From: a virus
Strand: one strand, 5' to 3'
Length of the DNA stretch: 33,225 nt
Virus record (IMG/VR): IMGVR_UViG_3300033153_009805
Span: 25,442 to 58,666 of that record
Part shown: piece by piece, positions 30,702 to 33,225 of the stretch
Layout: each line of letters opens with the position of its first letter
How positions within the stretch are numbered: the stretch's first letter is position 1
Translations under genes and position numbers: made by a program
The notes under the pieces: generated by a model
What the model was told of the DNA's origin: nothing
Databases searched by the model: none
What the model saw: the letters and a program-made list of their open reading frames with translations, nothing else

Positions 30702-30717
30702 ATGATATATTTACTAT

Positions 30718-30755
30718 CGAAGGAACAGAATTCTAACCCGCAGCTCCCGCGTCCC
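30718..30755 (-). other. tRNA 3'-half remnant
   Basis: A T-arm-like hairpin (GCGGG, TTAGAAT, TCTGT) followed by TCCTTCG directly downstream of tRNA-Pro. There is no room for a 5' half, so this is probably the relic of a deleted tRNA. Confidence 0.4.
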
Positions 30756-30756
30756 A

Positions 30757-30832
30757 TCGGGGGAGGGGGATTTGAACCCCCATTATTCTGACTCCCAAAG
30801 CCAGTGCCATAACCAGATTAGGCGATCCCCCG
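30757..30832 (-). tRNA. tRNA-Pro(UGG)
   Basis: Acceptor CGGGGGA pairs fully with TCCCCCG. The anticodon stem CTGGC/GTCAG encloses TTTGGGA, giving TGG. T-arm GGGGG, TTCAAAT, CCCCC. Confidence 0.94.
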
Positions 30833-30852
30833 TTTATATTGACCACATTTAG

Positions 30853-30923
30853 AACACCGTACCGGTACTGCCCCGATTTCTGCGGGTTTGCAATCCGCCG
30901 CCTCACTTTCTGGCTCACAGTGC
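30853..30923 (-). tRNA. tRNA-Cys(GCA) with atypical T-loop
   Basis: Acceptor GCACTGT pairs with ACGGTGT. Loop TTGCAAA gives GCA, and discriminator U fits cysteine. The T-stem ATCGG/CCGGT is sound, but the T-loop is GGCAGTA instead of TTCGANN. The anticodon stem has one A-C mismatch next to the loop. Confidence 0.8.
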
Positions 30924-30945
30924 ATAATGTTTAACTAATGCTATA

Positions 30946-31134
30946 TTAATCCTTTACTTTCTGAAGATCTCTAATCTTATTGATCAACATTAGGATTAAT
31001 CCCCGGTTGAAAAACCCAGGATTGCCCTTAACCTCCATTTCAATAATATCTAACTGATAATCCTCGATTACTTTCAATTCACTCATTTGAAAACAACCTA
31101 TTGGCCAAGCCAATCTCATCTTCTTTTTGGCCAT
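30946..31134 (-). CDS. Hypothetical protein (62 aa)
   Basis: ATG with a good AAGGAAG site upstream. A basic N-terminus (AKKKMRLAW) precedes a helical protein with Ile/Leu-rich segments. No motif recognised. It stands between tRNA-Cys and an approximately 130-base stretch without genes. Confidence 0.65.
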   Translation of the reverse strand: MAKKKMRLAWPIGCFQMSELKVIEDYQLDIIEMEVKGNPGFFNRGLILMLINKIRDLQKVKD

Positions 31135-31263
31135 TTCTTCCTTTATGTTACACCGCGCTCAGATGAATAGAAAACTTATAAATAACATCCAAGTATTCTA
31201 GCAAGTTATGCACGCAAGGCTGGTAAAAGACCAACCCAACTACTCACTATTAAAACGCGACTT
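31135..31263 (-). other. Non-coding stretch with a 7-bp hairpin
   Basis: A hairpin at 31218-31236 (GGCTGGT/ACCAACC with five-base loop) resembles a Lys(UUU)-type anticodon arm at the right distance from a tRNA start, but acceptor, D- and T-arms do not form. No gene is seen in the stretch. Confidence 0.35.
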
Positions 31264-31335
31264 TGGGCGATGAGGGATTTGAACCCCCGACTTCTTCCTT
31301 GTAAAAGAAGCACTCTCCCACTGAGTTAATCGCCC
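31264..31335 (-). tRNA. tRNA-Val(UAC)
   Basis: Acceptor GGGCGAT pairs fully with ATCGCCC. The anticodon stem CTTCT/GGAAG encloses TTTACAA, giving TAC. T-arm GGGGG, TTCAAAT, CCCTC. Confidence 0.94.
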
Positions 31336-31376
31336 CAATTATCTAAGAACTACTTCTTAGATACAACAGCCATCTT

Positions 31377-31447
31377 TGGACACGACCAGAGTTGAACTGA
31401 TATTAACGGGTCTTCAGCCTGCTGCTCTACCATTGAGCTACGTGTCC
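31377..31447 (-). tRNA. tRNA-Phe(GAA)
   Basis: Acceptor GGACACG pairs fully with CGTGTCC. Loop CTGAAGA gives GAA, with one A-C mismatch in the anticodon stem GCAGG/CCCGT. T-arm ATCAG, TTCAACT, CTGGT. Confidence 0.9.
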
Positions 31448-31448
31448 A

Positions 31449-31533
31449 TTGACGCTGACGGGATTCGAACCCGCAAAACCCAGGTTGAAAGCCTGGAGAC
31501 TTACCAGATTAGTGCTTTACCGCGCCATGGTGT
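31449..31533 (-). tRNA. tRNA-Glu(UUC) with irregular 5' half
   Basis: The anticodon stem CCAGG/CCTGG encloses CTTTCAA, giving TTC. T-arm GCGGG, TTCGAAT, CCCGT and 3' acceptor CAGCGTC are good. The 5' strand (GACACCA at the far end) pairs in only four of seven positions and is separated from the D-region by about 12 extra bases. It may have a small insertion, be decaying, or need unusual processing; the 5' boundary is uncertain. Confidence 0.65.
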
Positions 31534-31566
31534 CAAATTGTCAAAGTACGAAGTTTCGAAACTTAA

Positions 31567-31640
31567 AGCCGGAGGCCGGAATCGAACCGGCAACCTGAGA
31601 CTTACAAGGTCCCTGCTCTGCCTAGTTGAGCTACACCGGC
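31567..31640 (-). tRNA. tRNA-Thr(UGU)
   Basis: Acceptor GCCGGTG pairs with CTCCGGC apart from one T-T mismatch. The anticodon stem GGGAC/GTCTC encloses CTTGTAA, giving TGT. T-arm GCCGG, TTCGATT, CCGGC. Confidence 0.92.
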
Positions 31641-31668
31641 AAATGGGTGGTGGGTGTGACAAAGTAAC

Positions 31669-31920
31669 CTACCTCGTCAAGGTTGGACATTCCAACTTAT
31701 CTCGGAATGTCTCAACCACACTCTCAGGGGAGTGGTTATTGCGAAGCAATTGTTCATAATATCGATATGATTTGCTCCCACTACCAGTACTACCACATAT
31801 ACGTAGCATACCAGTTTGTCTATCTAATCTAAATCGGAAATTGATAAAAGGCATATTAGAACCCAAAAGCTCAGCAAGCTTTCCAATATCTTCAGTCTTG
31901 GGTTCATATCTATAAGCCAT
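31669..31920 (-). CDS. Hypothetical protein (83 aa)
   Basis: ATG with GAGG nine bases upstream. The protein has an N-terminal helix, a beta hairpin (FINFRFRLDR, GMLRICGS) and a C-terminal helix. A GSTGSGSKS stretch at about 48-56 resembles a phosphate-binding loop, but the protein is too short for a P-loop NTPase. Family unknown. Confidence 0.65.
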   Translation of the reverse strand: MAYRYEPKTEDIGKLAELLGSNMPFINFRFRLDRQTGMLRICGSTGSGSKSYRYYEQLLRNNHSPESVVETFRDKLECPTLTR

Positions 31921-31987
31921 CGCTCAGTTCCTCAATCCATATATTTGATCATAGATTGATATCTATGTTAATTATTAACATATCTTA

Positions 31988-32061
31988 TGGAGCTAACCGG
32001 ACTCGAACCGGCAACCTCAGACTTGCAAAGCCCGCGCTCTCCCAAATTGAGCTACAGCCCC
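31988..32061 (-). tRNA. tRNA-Ala(UGC)
   Basis: Acceptor GGGGCTG pairs with TAGCTCC (two GU pairs). The anticodon stem CGGGC/GTCTG encloses TTTGCAA, giving TGC. T-arm GCCGG, TTCGAGT, CCGGT. Confidence 0.94.
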
Positions 32062-32063
32062 AT

Positions 32064-32137
32064 GGCGTCCGGATCGATTCCCGCTCACCCTCGCTACGCA
32101 AAGATTCAAATGGCTTCAACGAACCACCGGGCCGGAC
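32064..32137 (-). other. tRNA-sized element with closing helix and CCA
   Basis: GTCCGG at the 5' end pairs with CCGGAC at the 3' end, followed by G and CCA, in 74 bases abutting tRNA-Ala. Inside, no canonical anticodon or T-arm forms, though GGGAATCGATCC resembles a shortened T-arm. It is probably a decayed tRNA. Its 5' part is repeated at 32924. Confidence 0.4.
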
Positions 32138-32150
32138 AAGTCTTATATAC
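32121..32150. repeat. Direct repeat copy A at the pyrF 3' end
   Basis: These 30 bases are identical to 32924-32953, offset by 803 bases. They cover the pyrF stop region and the flanking GGCCGGAC segment. A shorter match (gctcaccctc) recurs nearby at 32083 and 32903. Confidence 0.9.
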
Positions 32151-32799
32151 CTTTGCTGCTAATCTCATCATTTATCCTTTTGACAGCACTAAGACAATCG
32201 TCCGATTTAGTAATAGCTCTGCCGACTACCAAAAAATCAGCACCAGCATCAATAGCCATCTTCGGAGTCATGACTCTCTTCTGATCATCAACTTTGCCAT
32301 ACCATAATGGTCTGATTCCAGGACAGATCTTTTTAAAAGGATATATCTGTAACATAGTTGCTTCATGCGCCGAACAAACAATATAACCATAACCAGCTTC
32401 AGCAGCAAAAGATGCGAAACCTCCAACTGCATTATCAACACTCTTACCAAAGATCGATAAACATTGTTCATTATCAACTGAAGTTAGAATAGTAATTCCT
32501 GCTAATTTAGCAGCATGTTTCGACCTATAATTAGCGGCACAATGAACAGTAATTATATCTGCACCAGCACATAATGCCGCATTAATTCCGTTGTTCATAG
32601 TATTTGGTATATCAAACAATTTTATATCAGCCATTACGTTACCAAATCGTTTCAAAACACTGATAATTTGTGTACCATGATCTATTATTAAATCATTTAC
32701 CTTGAAGCCCCAAACATGATCTTGTACCTTATAGGCTATAGTTGTAGCATCTCGCTTAGATATACCATCTAACGATACTATAATTCTATTGTTTATCAT
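32143..32799 (-). CDS. pyrF: Orotidine 5'-phosphate decarboxylase
   Basis: Converts OMP to UMP, the last step of de novo pyrimidine synthesis. The catalytic motif DIKLFDIPNT (58-67) holds the Asp-Lys-Asp network; GFKVND (31-36) carries the other Lys, and ADFLVVGRAIT near the end binds phosphate. PGIRP lies on the loop over the active site. At 218 residues it has the size of bacterial enzymes. AGGA precedes the ATG. Phage-encoded PyrF is uncommon and fits a drive for nucleotide synthesis. A hexulose-phosphate synthase is excluded by the DxKxxDIPNT motif. Confidence 0.93.
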   Translation of the reverse strand: MINNRIIVSLDGISKRDATTIAYKVQDHVWGFKVNDLIIDHGTQIISVLKRFGNVMADIKLFDIPNTMNNGINAALCAGADIITVHCAANYRSKHAAKLAGITILTSVDNEQCLSIFGKSVDNAVGGFASFAAEAGYGYIVCSAHEATMLQIYPFKKICPGIRPLWYGKVDDQKRVMTPKMAIDAGADFLVVGRAITKSDDCLSAVKRINDEISSKGI

Positions 32800-32814
32800 A
32801 TCAGATTTCCTAAT

Positions 32815-32901
32815 CTATAATACTTTGCGTCTACGAGGCGCCGGAGGAATCTTATCATACCTAATCTCAATATAACATTCATGACAATACTGAGCATACA
32901 T
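32815..32901 (-). CDS. Very small protein (28 aa) upstream of pyrF
   Basis: An ATG at 32901 has GAGG seven bases upstream and opens a 28-codon frame ending 15 bases before pyrF. The protein begins MYAQYCHECYIEIRYD and ends in a basic PRRRK tail; CHEC could be half a zinc site. The good ribosome-binding site and spacing suggest a real leader or small gene, but its size keeps confidence modest. Confidence 0.5.
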   Translation of the reverse strand: MYAQYCHECYIEIRYDKIPPAPRRRKVL

Positions 32902-32923
32902 TGCTCACCCTCATAAACCACAA

Positions 32924-32953
32924 GAACCACCGGGCCGGACAAGTCTTATATAC
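32924..32953. repeat. Direct repeat copy B upstream of pyrF
   Basis: Identical over 30 bases to 32121-32150. It lies next to the degraded pyrF fragment, marking a duplication of the pyrF end. Confidence 0.9.
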
Positions 32954-32990
32954 TTTTACTGCCAATCTCACCATTTACTCTTAAAACCGC
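32946..32990 (-). pseudogene. Fragment of a second pyrF copy (last 14 codons)
   Basis: Read in frame, this gives AVLRVNGEIGSKSI and a stop, against AVKRINDEISSKGI and a stop in the intact pyrF. Nine of fourteen residues match, and the following bases are nearly identical. No upstream start or remaining gene is seen, so this is the remnant of a duplicated or replaced pyrF. Confidence 0.8.
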
Positions 32991-33090
32991 CATATAAACA
33001 AATTAATATGTCATAATCAATCACACAATAAAGCGATTAAGTTCAAAATCTATTTCAATACTTATAACAAAAATAAATTAAAGGCGTTTA

Positions 33091-33210
33091 ATGATAGTAA
33101 CTGATGTAATTTATCATGGAAACGGTGCTCTTTACACTTTTAATGATAATAGCAAAGCGATTATAGTTCCACAAATCATATCAATCGTTAACCTTAAATA
33201 CCATAGCTAA
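33091..33210 (+). CDS. Small protein at window end (39 aa)
   Basis: A plus-strand ATG with AAGG six bases upstream opens a 39-codon frame: MIVTDVIYHGNGALYTFNDN and onward to KYHS. The alternating hydrophobic pattern suggests a small beta-sheet protein. No family recognised. The 100 bases before it (32991-33090) show no gene and probably hold its promoter. Confidence 0.5.
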   Translation: MIVTDVIYHGNGALYTFNDNSKAIIVPQIISIVNLKYHS

Positions 33211-33225
33211 CGTCGCGCTTGGACA

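Noticed and set aside
30733-30918. 61-codon minus-strand frame
   Set aside because: It lies across tRNA-Cys and tRNA-Pro and has no gene-like features.
31176-31183. TATAAATA on the plus strand
   Set aside because: No plus-strand gene follows; chance in AT-rich non-coding DNA is likely.
31218-31236. Possible tRNA-Lys(UUU) anticodon arm
   Set aside because: Neighbouring sequence forms no acceptor, D- or T-arm.

Overview
The window looks like about 33 kb of the genome of a large, AT-rich tailed bacteriophage. Almost all genes are on the minus strand, tightly packed with overlapping stop/start codons. They include phage-type recombination nucleases (SbcC/SbcD, i.e. T4 gp46/gp47-like), sigma-like factors, tail-fibre-like proteins, nucleotide-metabolism enzymes and a long tRNA array. 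The host cannot be read from the sequence. A T4-superfamily or jumbo myovirus is the most natural guess, but no terminase, capsid or polymerase gene is present to confirm it.

Layout in order of coordinates. 1-5.3 kb: minus-strand genes of unknown function, probably virion or morphogenesis genes, including one large protein cut by the window edge and a perfect hairpin at 4434-4463. 5.3-8.6 kb: a Nudix hydrolase, two small unknowns and purZ. PurZ is the 2-aminoadenylosuccinate synthetase of diaminopurine (Z) genome synthesis; here it is interrupted by a 379-residue intein with a LAGLIDADG-type domain. 8.7-10.3 kb: a free-standing Vsr-like homing endonuclease on the opposite strand, wedged between purZ and the gene before it. 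10.3-14.3 kb: a nucleotide block (DnaQ-like exonuclease, Zn-ribbon protein, dCMP deaminase, DeoC-like barrel, nucleoside deoxyribosyltransferase-like protein, DUF115-like protein). 14.3-16 kb: two divergent sigma-like genes separated by a tandem-repeat leader. 16-22.9 kb: SbcC, SbcD, a DUF6378-like protein, a His-rich tail-fibre protein, a Pth2-like peptidyl-tRNA hydrolase and a cupin. 22.9-32.1 kb: a minus-strand tRNA array interleaved with small genes, a type II glutamine synthetase, a HAD phosphatase, a dATP/dGTP pyrophosphohydrolase-like protein (MazZ candidate) and a collagen-like fibre. 32.1-33.2 kb: pyrF and a decayed duplicate of its 3' end.

The tRNA array reads 18 amino acids (all but Met and Trp), with further degenerate or unorthodox tRNA-like elements. 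tRNA-Asn(GUU) carries a 218-nt group I intron in its anticodon loop. Many protein genes end on the first base of a tRNA or start directly after one, so tRNA processing and mRNA cutting are probably linked.

How the genes may work together (inference): glutamine synthetase and PyrF would support de novo nucleotide synthesis; the pyrophosphohydrolase would release dGMP from dGTP; PurZ would convert dGMP with Asp and ATP to the precursor of dZMP; dCMP deaminase and the deoxyribosyltransferase-like protein would feed the remaining pools. The tRNA set and Pth2 would support translation as the host declines. No datZ (HD-domain dATPase) or DpoZ polymerase lies in this window, so a Z-substituted genome is predicted, not shown.
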